This document shows, piece after piece, positions 55,380 through 64,000 of a stretch of 64,000 nucleotides of DNA. The notes beneath the pieces were generated by a model, which did no database searches, had not been told where the DNA came from, and worked only from the letters and a program-made list of their open reading frames with translations. The stretch spans positions 29,093,077-29,157,076 of the forward strand of contig CM068842.1 in the NCBI GenBank assembly GCA_028554795.2, in the 5' to 3' direction. This DNA comes from Sinohyriopsis cumingii (lineage: Eukaryota; Mollusca; Bivalvia; Unionida; Unionidae). The position numbers and the translations under genes are program-made. Each line of letters opens with the position of its first letter. Positions within the stretch are counted from its first letter, which is position 1.

Positions 55380-57420
55380 AAGACCCCAACAACAAACCCA
55401 AAATAATATTGGTTAATGATAAACAATTTGACTGAAACAAATGATAACATGCCTATTGAAACGAACATCGTTTATGATTATTTTAGGAGCATAAACCCAT
55501 CCGATGAGAATCATACAAATGAGGAACCATTAAGCATAGAACACTAAACAGTACCAAATTAACCAATCTCTTAAGGGGAAATACACAAAGTACTGAGAAA
55601 TTTGAAATTAATAAGTCGCCTAGTGAAGATTCTATCTTGAAAGACTCTTTGAAATGTACAAGAGAAGTATTTCTTCCATTTGTTGTAAGTTTTTTTAACC
55701 TGAGTTTAAATACATATGTTTTCTATATGACTGGACTACAGGGTTGATTAAAGCGATGGATAAAAATAAGGAATATCAACCAGTTCCTACGAATTACAGA
55801 CCAATTACCATCTTGACTTGTCTTGGTATGGTATTTACCGCTGTTAACAATAGAATTTCACTTTTTCTAGAGGAAAGCAATTTACAATCTGAGGCCCAGG
55901 CAGGTTTTCGAAAAGTATAATCTACAACTGATAATAGTTTTGTCTTGTATTCCTTTATAGATCGTTCAAAAAGAAGACATAAACCACTGTTTTGCACTTG
56001 TATTTATTTGCAGATGTATTCAACAAGGTGTGGAGAGTTGGCTTAAGGAAAACTGTGTTAACAATGGTACAAATTGGAAAATACTCAAGGTGAAAGTGAA
56101 TATATATATGGATGTAAAGTCTTGTGTATTCAACAATGGAAAGAAATCAGGGCTACTTACTTGTGGTAAAGGAATTAGAAAAGGCGAGAACCTTTCTCCT
56201 TTATAATTTGCCCTGTATCTAAATGACACAGAGAATAACATCTTGAGCTCAAATGGTAATGACATCACAGTTGATTTACTGGATGGAGATACAGTGAGAT
56301 ATTTAGAACTATTGGTTTTACTATATTCAGCCGATAATGTTGTATTTTCAGGTAATCCGCGAGATATGCAAAATAACCATGACCTTTCTTTAATTATTGC
56401 CAAAAATATTAACTTATCACTAAAACAAACAAATTAAAAAATTTAATTTTTGGGAAATGCAGAAACAGGAAAAATGTGAAGTTCAAACTAGCAGATTTGA
56501 AACTTGAAATTGTCAGAAATTATAAATATTTGGGGCTGACCTTAACGGAGAATGGTAGATATTTGTTGGGAATTAAGAACCTAATTAGTCAAACCAGGAA
56601 AGATATATACCTTCTTAAGAAAAGAATAATAAATCTGAACTTGTTTGATGATTTTTAGGTTAAATAATTTCATATGACAATAGTCCCAATTCTCTCATAC
56701 GCGGCTGAGATATTTTCATATGACAATAGTCCCAATTCTCACATACGCGGCTGAGATATATTCATATGACAATAGTCCCAATTCTCTCATACGCGGCTGA
56801 GCTATTTTCATATGACAATAGTCCCAATTCTCACATACGCGGCTGAGATATTTTCATATGACAATAGTCCCAATACTCACATACGCGGCTGAGATCTGCG
56901 GTTTTGAAGGATAAGATATGATGGGGCGGGTTTATTAAAATATGTGCTGAAAAGTAAAAAAATCCGCCCCACGTATATGCTTTATGGCGAACTTGGTAGA
57001 AACCTGCTACACTTGTAAATAAAAAGAGAATGATTGGTTATTGGGCAAATCTCATTAATAGTAAAACAAACGAAACTATCTGACATCATGTATCTGAAGC
57101 TGCTGTAGGATTATACCAATGGTCTATGCAGATACAAATGGGTTGAGAGCACTCAAAACGTTCTATCAGAAACTGGGTTTCAATTTATGTAGGTTTATCA
57201 AAACATTCCCAAAATTGCAGGATAGATACAATGATTAAGGAAAGATTTCGTGATCAGTTTATACAAACATGGGAAGCATCCATTACTAATTCGACAAAAG
57301 CTGATACATATAGGCAATATGATAAAATTTCGATCACTGTTTACTTATAAAGACACGCACGAGAGAATACAAACCTGACACAATTTATAAGCTCTGACTA
57401 TTTTTGTCATAATTACCGTA
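55380..57420 (+). mobile_element. Decayed non-LTR retrotransposon RT region
   Basis: A series of frames read as one LINE reverse transcriptase: SPSEDSILKDSLKC and FLPFVVSFFNLSLNT at 55,615-55,720; NYRPITILTCLGMVF and EAQAGFRK at 55,790-55,910; KGIRKGENLSPL at about 56,165-56,210; LYSADNVVFSGN at about 56,325-56,355, where YADD is expected; YKYLGLTLTENG at about 56,520; PILSYAAEI at about 56,690; then MIKERFRDQFIQTWEASI at 57,230-57,290. Many stops and shifts. The catalytic Asp pair appears as S-A-D-N, so RT would be dead. The 5' endonuclease and ORF1 are missing. The clade is uncertain and differs from the minus-strand LINE at 28,850. Confidence 0.82.
56671..56900 (+). repeat. Tandem amplification, 46 bp x 5, inside the LINE
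   Basis: Units start CATATGACAATAGTCCCAAT at 56,671, 56,717, 56,763, 56,809 and 56,855, exactly 46 bp apart with only scattered substitutions. Each covers codons for IVPIL(S/T)YAAEI, a conserved LINE motif. 46 is not a multiple of 3, so the frame rotates from unit to unit. Confidence 0.97.
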
Positions 57421-57840
57421 TGTCTGGGGCTTTTCTTCGTCGTCAACGATCAGTTTGAAGATAATTCTTGTTAAAACTTGTTTTTATCTTGTTTGATCCT
57501 TAAACTTTATATGGGACTAGTAGTAACATGTCGTCTTTGTTTTCCTCTCCCTATCAACTTTTGTTAACTCATAAAGTCTGAGTAGCATTACATAGACGTA
57601 TGAATAGACATCTTTAGGAGATACAGGTTCAAATCAATAAGTATATATTTTGTGTATGGATACTTCCGTTGCTATGCTTTGCCTTGCCGTATTTTATACA
57701 TGCTGATAACCTTTTATATCGCTTTCAAAGATCTACGACATGTGTTTGAACCGGGCGAACTGTTTCCGCGGGCAGATCTGGGTCTTTCTTGTGTGTTCTA
57801 CTGATTATTCGTAACAAATAGCATATAGACGCAGATCTGT
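57421..57840. other. Unassigned sequence
   Basis: Nothing recognised. Confidence 0.4.
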
Positions 57841-58053
57841 CGACGCATTATGTAACAGCAGACACGTTTGGTATCCACTTGTCATCTAATGCATGCATTG
57901 CACAAACAGGTACAAAAAATACGCAGAATTTGCTCTGACGATGAAACATTCCAAAAAGGGTCCGACGAGTTGTCTAAATATTTGATGTACTGCGGCTACA
58001 AAATACACTATCCAAACGACCCAAAAGTAGGTCAAATCATCCAGAAACACTGA
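57841..58053 (+). pseudogene. Short retroelement-like coding fragment
   Basis: An open frame containing QVQKIRRICSDDETFQKGSD and ELSKYLMYCGYKIHYP. The (I/L)xRxxRICSDDxxFxxxxxxLxxxLxxxGY pattern resembles a segment between RT and the C-terminal nuclease of Penelope-like elements. Isolated, about 60 codons, no other parts nearby. Tentative. Confidence 0.35.
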
Positions 58054-58861
58054 CCATCGTGGAATTGAGTGACACAATACATTTAATCATCCCGAACACA
58101 TCAGTAGTAGCTGAGCGTAGACCGAAAAACTTACAGACATCCTAGTCGTAGCAATGTTAACGCCCATAAAAAGTCAAGGCCATACTGACCATACTGGTCA
58201 GTTTCATGATAAATGGTGCAATACATACCAACATATGATATAGACAAACAGATCATCTAGCACAGTGAAGGGCGAAAATGTAACATACGTTGTCCAAACA
58301 AAACAGTCTATACAGAGATTTGCGGCCTTCACTAAGTCGTAGAAATCGAAAAATACACTATCATTAGATCTCATTATATAACAAAAATGTTGTATAGACG
58401 CTCGGTGACAGAACACTCCTCCATCCCTCCTTGCATATTATATTTTATCTTTTTGTACTGAATTCCACATCTTTTAAAGGGTTGAACTTCCTATATTGTT
58501 TTGCAATTCATTTTGGCCATTTCTTTGAGCTAGCCATTTTATGGCACTACTAATCCTCTTTCGTGCAGAGGTGCCTTAAAACACACACACACACACACAC
58601 ACACGCATACATATGTAGACTATTACATTCATTACTTACTTGAATCATACTGATTAGATAATGTGCAAGATTATGTTTACGGTTTGTCTCACAGAATGTT
58701 TATTATTTTGATCTTTACATATTGTAATTGCAATTTTGTAATCAATAAATGTAAATATCATTAGGTAAATACAATCATTTATGGTTTTAATACTCATGTC
58801 ATTCGAGCTGTTATAAGAATACAAATTATCATAGCACACTTTTGCATTTGTATTACAACAG
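58054..58861. other. Unassigned sequence with a (CA)n run
   Basis: (CA)12 at 58,580-58,603. Otherwise AT-rich. It ends at an acceptor-like TATTACAACAG. Confidence 0.5.
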
Positions 58862-59055
58862 TCAAGTATGTTGTTCTAACCCGTGCACATTTTATAAGGA
58901 TGGCCCTCGACTTAGACATCTTGGCAGTATTTCTATGCTGACAGGTGTAGACTTTGGTGAAGATGATTTGATCCAAAGGACCAGAGAGGAAGTGACAACA
59001 TCCTTAATCTCATATTTTGAGAACAGATTTAGTGATGCTCATGGTGGCATTATAG
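58862..59055 (+). pseudogene. hAT-transposase-derived gene, upstream exon
   Basis: Open frame from the acceptor: QVCCSNPCTFYKDGPRLRHL, GSISMLTGVDFGEDDLIQRT, REEVTTSLISYFENRFSD, to a donor ATAG|GTCTCA. The REEVxxxLxxYxExRFxD motif resembles the helical segment that precedes the dimerisation domain in domesticated hAT-like proteins (ZBED/ZNF862-type genes). No stop inside. Phase to the next exon does not fit simply, so an exon may be missing. Confidence 0.55.
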
Positions 59056-59550
59056 GTCTCACTTTATAGTTTCGTATTTTGACACCCCCCTAATTTTTTT
59101 AGATTTACTTTGAATTAGGCATGGAAATAGGTTGGCTTGTTGGTGACTGCGAGTCACAGTTAAATGAGAATTGGAGATCAAATGCGTAACTCCGGCTGCA
59201 AATGAGCTGCCAACTTGGCTTACGTATTTATGTGTGTCTGCTACAGAGGTAAATATCTAAAAATCTAGATGGCTGAGGGGTGATTAAAAGTATGCTAATT
59301 TGTTATAGTACTAGTGAACTTTATTCATGCGTAAGGCACATATTGATTCTTTTAGCTGCCTTGTCACAGGAAAATGTTCAAAATAGCTATTTCTTGTCAA
59401 AAATGAATGTAAAATTTAGGGGTTGGTGGCAGTGTTGGTTCAGTATAAAAACCACCAGTTGCATCAGGAATTAACCTGATTACCGCAGTCAAAATCTCAC
59501 ATGTGTGCTTTCTACAAAAATCATTAGCTTGCTTTTATTTGTATCTTCAG
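59056..59550. other. Intron of the hAT-derived gene
   Basis: Nothing else recognised. It ends in GTATCTTCAG. Confidence 0.4.
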
Positions 59551-59685
59551 TGTAAAATTATTCTCATTTTTCTGTAATTGGGCATTGTTGGATGAAAATT
59601 CACCAGATAAACTGTCCAGTGAGACCATAGCTGCATGCAAGATAGCAGATTTCAAGATATGGCCAGCTTCCACTAGACAGTTCAG
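59551..59685 (+). pseudogene. hAT-transposase-derived gene, middle exon
   Basis: Reads VKLFSFFCNWALLDENSPDK, LSSETIAACKIADFKIWPAS and TRQF, to a donor TTCAG|GTAAT, leaving two bases of a codon that the next exon completes as Ser-Tyr-Lys. No stop in this exon. Position between the helical exon and the dimerisation exon agrees with hAT gene order. Confidence 0.5.
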
Positions 59686-60239
59686 GTAATATCCGATTAC
59701 TCTTTTCATCAGATAGTTGATGTTTTGCTCATATTCATATTTTTATATATCGATGTATGTGGTTATTTAGTTGGGGTTCATTAACAAAAATGTGTAGATG
59801 TTGTCCAACTAGTATAGACATCATATTTCTTGAGCACCAAATTATTTTTCTTAAAATGCAACCTTTTGGTTTAATACAGACTTTAGTGGTGATGGCGTGG
59901 CAATTTTGGTTTAGTATTTGCGGCCAGTGCTTGTCAGTGCAGGTGTGGATGATGATGCAGTGTAATTGGAATGGGACATATTAAAGAGTTTAGTCTACAA
60001 CAAGTAGGTGTATACTCAGATATTTAAAAATAAATACAAGAAACATTATTGATGCAAGATTTATTAAAATTTCTTTATTTAGCATAGTATTTGTATTACA
60101 AAAAGTAACTATTTAAAGAAATAAAGAGAGTTTTTAAAAACAATTCAATACGAACATTATTTGTGTATTGACGTGACATTTTTCTTTATATAAATTTATT
60201 CAAATTTATATTTTCTTAATGTATTCTGTTATCTTGCAG
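59686..60239. other. Intron of the hAT-derived gene
   Basis: AT-rich, nothing recognised. It ends in ATCTTGCAG. Confidence 0.45.
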
Positions 60240-60768
60240 TTACAAAGACGTCTATGCTTTGACTTGGCCCACAAATGTAAAAATCATGGGCCGCTGACTG
60301 CAATAATATTCTGGCACTGATTGACCTCATCCTGACAATTCCAGCCCACTCTGCTGACTGCAAGAATATTCTAGCATTGATTGACCTTATCCTGACAATC
60401 TCAGCCCACTCTGCTGACTGCAAGAATATTCTGGAATTGATTGACCTTATCCTAACAATCCCAGCCCACTCTGCTGATGCTGAGAGGGGTTTTTCAGAGA
60501 TGAAAATGGTGAAGAGTGGCTAGAGATCCTGTTTGCGACCTTGGGTTGTGTCCGAATTACTCTTTATAACATTCCGTACAAATGATTTTCCAACATATGA
60601 TCCATCACCAGCAATATATTTGTAGACTGTTTCAGGGAGACCGGTAAGGAGACCAGAACAAACCCCATATGGACCAAGAGTGCAGGTGGAGGGCAAGAAA
60701 GGACATCTGGATCCCTTTCTGAAATCAGATCAGATTATCTTGAGAAACTGGAAATGTGATTTTGACTG
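60240..60768 (+). pseudogene. hAT-transposase-derived gene, dimerisation-domain exon with triplicated segment
   Basis: In phase with the previous exon it begins YKDVYALTWPTNVKIMG. A one-base shift near 60,290 then leads into ADCNNILALIDLILTIPAHS repeated three times, followed by ADAERGFSEMKMVKSG, a TAG, RSCLRPWVVSELLFI, a second stop, and GRPVRRPEQTPYGPRV. SADAERGFSxMxxVKS is the hallmark of the hAT C-terminal dimerisation domain, and RRPxxxPY is also seen in related proteins. Stops at about 60,521 and 60,624 plus the shift make this copy inactive unless alternative splicing avoids them. Confidence 0.75.
60293..60472 (+). repeat. In-frame tandem triplication, 60 bp x 3
   Basis: Units start GCTGACTGCAA at 60,293, 60,353 and 60,413, exactly 60 bp apart, each coding 20 residues of the hAT dimerisation domain. 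About 5-8% difference between units by eye. Confidence 0.96.
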
Positions 60769-60957
60769 ATTGATGATTTGAAGCGGAAATTGTACTTCTG
60801 TACTCCTGCATTTCATATGATAATGCTATTTATGAAATATTATTGTTGTTAATTTCAACACAAGCGGAGACAGGGCTAGTAAAGATTTGGCAGGACTAGT
60901 AAATTTCTCAGTATACTAGTCCTTCTGGCTACAAAGAAATTTGTGTTAAATTCGAGC

Positions 60958-60960
<3 letters not shown>

Positions 60961-61007
<47 letters not shown>

Positions 61008-61023
61008 ACCCCCACACACACAC
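60961..61023. repeat. (CA)n microsatellite
   Basis: About 30 CA units with three small interruptions. It adjoins the 3' end of the minus-strand SINE-like repeat that follows. Confidence 0.95.
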
Positions 61024-61026
61024 ATA

Positions 61027-61155
61027 TAACCCGGGCCTCAACCCCTAAGAGGCCTCAGTTTTATATTCATTTCATTTCCAAATTTCAATATAACCACGGC
61101 CGATGGGCCTCACTCTGTGTGCCTTGTCTAACCACTGGGGCAACCAATCACTTGC
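61027..61155 (-). repeat. SINE-like repeat, family C, copy 1
   Basis: On the minus strand: TTGCCCCAGTGGTTAGACAA (A-box-like), GGCCGTGGTTATATTGAAAT, and AGGGGTTGAGGCCCGGGTTA at the end. The second half matches 61,645-61,740 on the + strand. Confidence 0.6.
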
Positions 61156-61599
61156 TGGTCTTGGATGATATCGAATCCGCGACACATGGATTACAAAGGA
61201 AGTATTACGATTTAATTTTGGTCAGGATAACAGTATGATACTAATCTGTTTAAGTCGAAATAACATTTTGCTTAAACAAAATAATATCTGTGTTTCAATG
61301 ACACACTATATTGTTTAAACAAGGTATTATCTTGTTAAATCTGTTATTTTATGTATTAATAGATATATCAACGGGTTTTACAAACAGATTATTCAAATAT
61401 GTGTATTCGGCACTAGTAGCTACTCTAGCATGGTCAGTGGATTTTATCAACAAACTGTGAAATCAAGACACTAATGTCTTTTCAAGATAGGCTCAGAATA
61501 CAAGTATTTTATGCTATGCAAGTATTTCTAGTTTGAGGAGGATGGTCTTATCTTAGGGACAAGCCAATGCAGTTAATTTAAATATGCAGGTCCGGTCAT
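61156..61599. other. Spacer between the two family-C repeats
   Basis: Nothing recognised. Confidence 0.4.
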
Positions 61600-61765
61600 A
61601 GGCTGAGAGTGGCCCGATCCACTTCAAGTGTTTGCGGCCACCTGGCCCTGGTTATATTGAACTTTGGAATGCCAAAACATGCCCAAATAATAACTGGTGA
61701 AATCTGAGACCCGTTAAGGGTTGAAGCATAGTCGTATGGATACTTCTCCCCGATTGTCCTGTAAG
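61600..61765 (+). repeat. SINE-like repeat, family C, copy 2 (inverted relative to copy 1)
   Basis: CCCTGGTTATATTGAACTTT, GGTGAAATCTGAGACCCG and TTAAGGGTTGAAGC align with copy 1. It runs directly into a TATG microsatellite at its 3' end. Confidence 0.6.
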
Positions 61766-61866
61766 TATGTACGTATGTATGTATGTATGTAATGTATGTA
61801 TGTATGTATGCATGCATGTATGTATGTATGTATGTATGTATGTATGTATGTATGCATGTGTGTATG
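61766..61866. repeat. (TATG)n microsatellite
   Basis: About 22 TATG units with a few CATG and TACG variants. Confidence 0.95.
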
Positions 61867-61886
61867 TAATGATTTTATATTATTAT

Positions 61887-62790
61887 ATTATTATATGCTC
61901 ATATTTTCTCCGTTAACTTGACATCGTCAGAATCTTGCACTATTTTTTCATACTAAACGGCTTAATACTGCACATCGCGTGTATCTAATCATAGTACTGT
62001 GTATTAATAACTACTTTGTAAATAAACAACGTACGCTCATATGGTAGAGCTTTAGCTTTTGATTTCTTGGATTTATTTGAACTAAACAAGCTATTTCACC
62101 CATTTGAAAGTAGAGATGATAAAGCTAACGACGTGGACGAGTTCACAGAGTCACAACTGAAACTCTCCAACGAGCAAAAGAACGAACGTGATATTCGCAT
62201 CTGAGCGTGAGAGACGCGGTAATTGAAAATACCAATCCGATCATTCAAATTGTTATTCAAATGTTCGTACCTTGTGTCCAATGGAATGTTTCAGACTATG
62301 ACCAGTTCTATCAAGGTTCTATCCAGATAGCATACAAACGTATATCGAGACCAAGTGCTAGCGCATATCTTTTAAGGACGTGTCATTTTACAAGTCTATT
62401 TGAACACTGAAGGTTTTGGAAGAAATCTAAGAGCTTCAGAACCACAAACCCAAGACGACGAAGTATTATTTCTGCAGGCTAAATGGACTGTCACACCAGC
62501 TGCTTTGCAATTTTCCCCGTTTAACTATTTGGATACATTGTTAGGCAAGCGATAGAAGCCATATGTGTCACTGATGTGGTCCCTCCACCAAACAACATTC
62601 AAGTAACAGGGCACAAACATACGTCTTCTTTAGCTGGTAATAAGAATGGCAAGCAATATACTTACAACTGTGCATTTTGAATTTTCCCAGAATGTACTAT
62701 CTTGATAAATTCAATTAAAAGACTTCATATTTTCCCCCACATTATGATTCCAAAGAATCGATGGCAGAACGGAAATACTGGTGCAGTTGA
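61887..62790 (+). repeat. Local duplication, copy A
   Basis: Four blocks match copy B in order: 61,887 (ATTATTATATGCTCAT...CCGTTAACTT), about 62,008 (AACTACTTT), 62,625 (CTTCTTTAGCTGGTAATAAG) and 62,713 (GACTTCATATTTTCCCCCAC). No coding function recognised. Small frames at 62,096-62,410 match nothing known. Confidence 0.8.
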
Positions 62791-63264
62791 TTAAACTGAT
62801 CAAATCAAATATACATGATACAGAATTGACCCAATAAATCCAGTACATCACAAGCAGAAAAGCAGACTCGAGTTAGATCAACATAAAATCAACATAAAAA
62901 CAAAATCCATCCATTCCAGACCAACTGAAAAAGCTCTTTCAATATGCATTCATTCACAGTATGATTCAATTTCAATTTTAAGTAGACCAAATAAGACTTT
63001 TTTAAACTACTGTCGAGCGCGCGACGAACTTCAAAGGTGTCTGGGCTGTGCCATATGCGCGTTATTATTGCTACTTTTTATTGAAGAATTTACGGTTGTG
63101 AATATGGAAAAACAAAAGGAGTATATAATGAAAAGGTTACTGTATTTATATTCGAAAATATGAACTGTGTTTGTTTCTTCTGACTAATACTGTACTCCCA
63201 AGGTCGTGCAGTATTACACAGAAAAACTCATTAATATTTTCCAATAGAAATGCAGTAACCTGTA
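62791..63264. other. Spacer between duplicated segments
   Basis: Unassigned. GTCGAGCGCGCGACG-type sequence at about 63,013 is a short CpG-rich palindrome. Confidence 0.4.
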
Positions 63265-63950
63265 ATTATTATATACTCATTTGTTTCCCCCGTTAACTTT
63301 ACATTGTCGGAATCTTTCAATTTTACCCGATACTGAACTCGCGCGACAACACACATATAGCATTAACGTGCATAAAGGAACTACTTTCTATCGTATACAA
63401 ACAATGGACGCAGACGCCAGCACTTTTGATTTGAACACAAATTATGTACACTCGCGTAAGAGGCTCTTTACGTTGTGGTTGTTTAAATTTGTTTCTGAAT
63501 GAACTAAGACATGGTTCGTTGACTGCAAACAAACCCAGCTGTTTTGGCACATTCCGCGTTGATAAAATGTTACGGATTTAGGCTAGCTACATTATATAAC
63601 AGACGGAAGATAAGGTCCTTACAAATAACATGCAATTGACAAGTCATATACTCTCTTCTTTAGCTGGTGATAAGAATGGCAAAATAAAATATATTTACAG
63701 GTTTAAATCCTGAATTTCCTCAAAATGTATTTTCTTAATTCTGCAAATACAAATTACATGAGCCATGTCATAGGTTTTCAACCTGGATTACACTATTCGA
63801 AATTCTGCTGTAATTTCGATAATAAGTGCAATTGCATCCTCCTTACTGCACTCAAAATGAAATAAGCATTACATTCCATAGCGTCTTTTTGAGAATTGCA
63901 ATTGAAAGACTTCATATTTTCCCCACATTATGATTTCAAACATACAATGA
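63265..63950 (+). repeat. Local duplication, copy B
   Basis: Matching blocks at 63,265 (ATTATTATATACTCAT...CCGTTAACTT), about 63,380 (GAACTACTTTC), 63,655 (CTTCTTTAGCTGGTGATAAG) and about 63,907 (GACTTCATATTTTCCCCACA). About 200 bp shorter than copy A through indels between the blocks. Confidence 0.8.
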
Positions 63951-64000
63951 CAGAAACAGAAACACATTTGCAGATGTAAACACGCTTCTCCCCCGCCACT

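Noticed and set aside
56020-56403. 127-codon minus-strand ORF
   Set aside because: Shadow of the LINE reverse-transcriptase coding strand.

Overview
The window is eukaryotic nuclear DNA from an AT-rich, intron-rich animal genome packed with transposable elements and simple repeats. GT-AG exons can be followed in phase. Its TE set (an animal DIRS element, tRNA-derived SINEs whose tail resembles SINEs common in molluscs, hAT transposons, several non-LTR families) suggests a mollusc or another lophotrochozoan. The species cannot be named from this sequence.

Layout. 1-18,800: the last four exons of RFC5 (replication factor C subunit 5) on the + strand at 8,403, 14,408, 15,640 and 17,702. Their introns carry a nearly complete DIRS retrotransposon (2,000-7,885), an old hAT copy split by a BED-finger transposon, a second, heavily decayed DIRS remnant, an internally deleted hAT element with an 8-bp target duplication, and a 155-bp tandem array. 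18,800-22,700: a second internally deleted hAT element with the same right end, and a SINE. 22,740-27,000: a GC-rich promoter-like stretch and the exons of a spliced gene with several nonsense codons, a decayed member of a family of unknown function. It faces, tail to tail, an exon for a P2X7-type C-terminal domain (27,234-27,487, - strand). 28,850-32,015: a decayed endonuclease/RT LINE on the - strand. 32,300-41,500: little beyond microsatellites, a SINE and one orphan ORF. 41,531-45,180: exons of a multi-EF-hand calcium-binding protein (+ strand). 49,500-51,850: the end of a second LINE followed by three unrelated tandem arrays. 55,380-57,420: a third LINE with a 46-bp x5 amplification. 58,862-60,768: exons of a hAT-transposase-derived gene with an in-frame 60-bp x3 repeat in its dimerisation domain. 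61,887-63,940: a diverged local duplication.

The two host genes supported with most confidence are RFC5 (DNA clamp loader) and the EF-hand gene. The hAT-derived gene, the unknown-family gene and the P2X7-C exon are probably gene-family members in various states of decay. No operon, CRISPR array or prokaryotic feature is present. All family calls come from reading the translations, without database searches.
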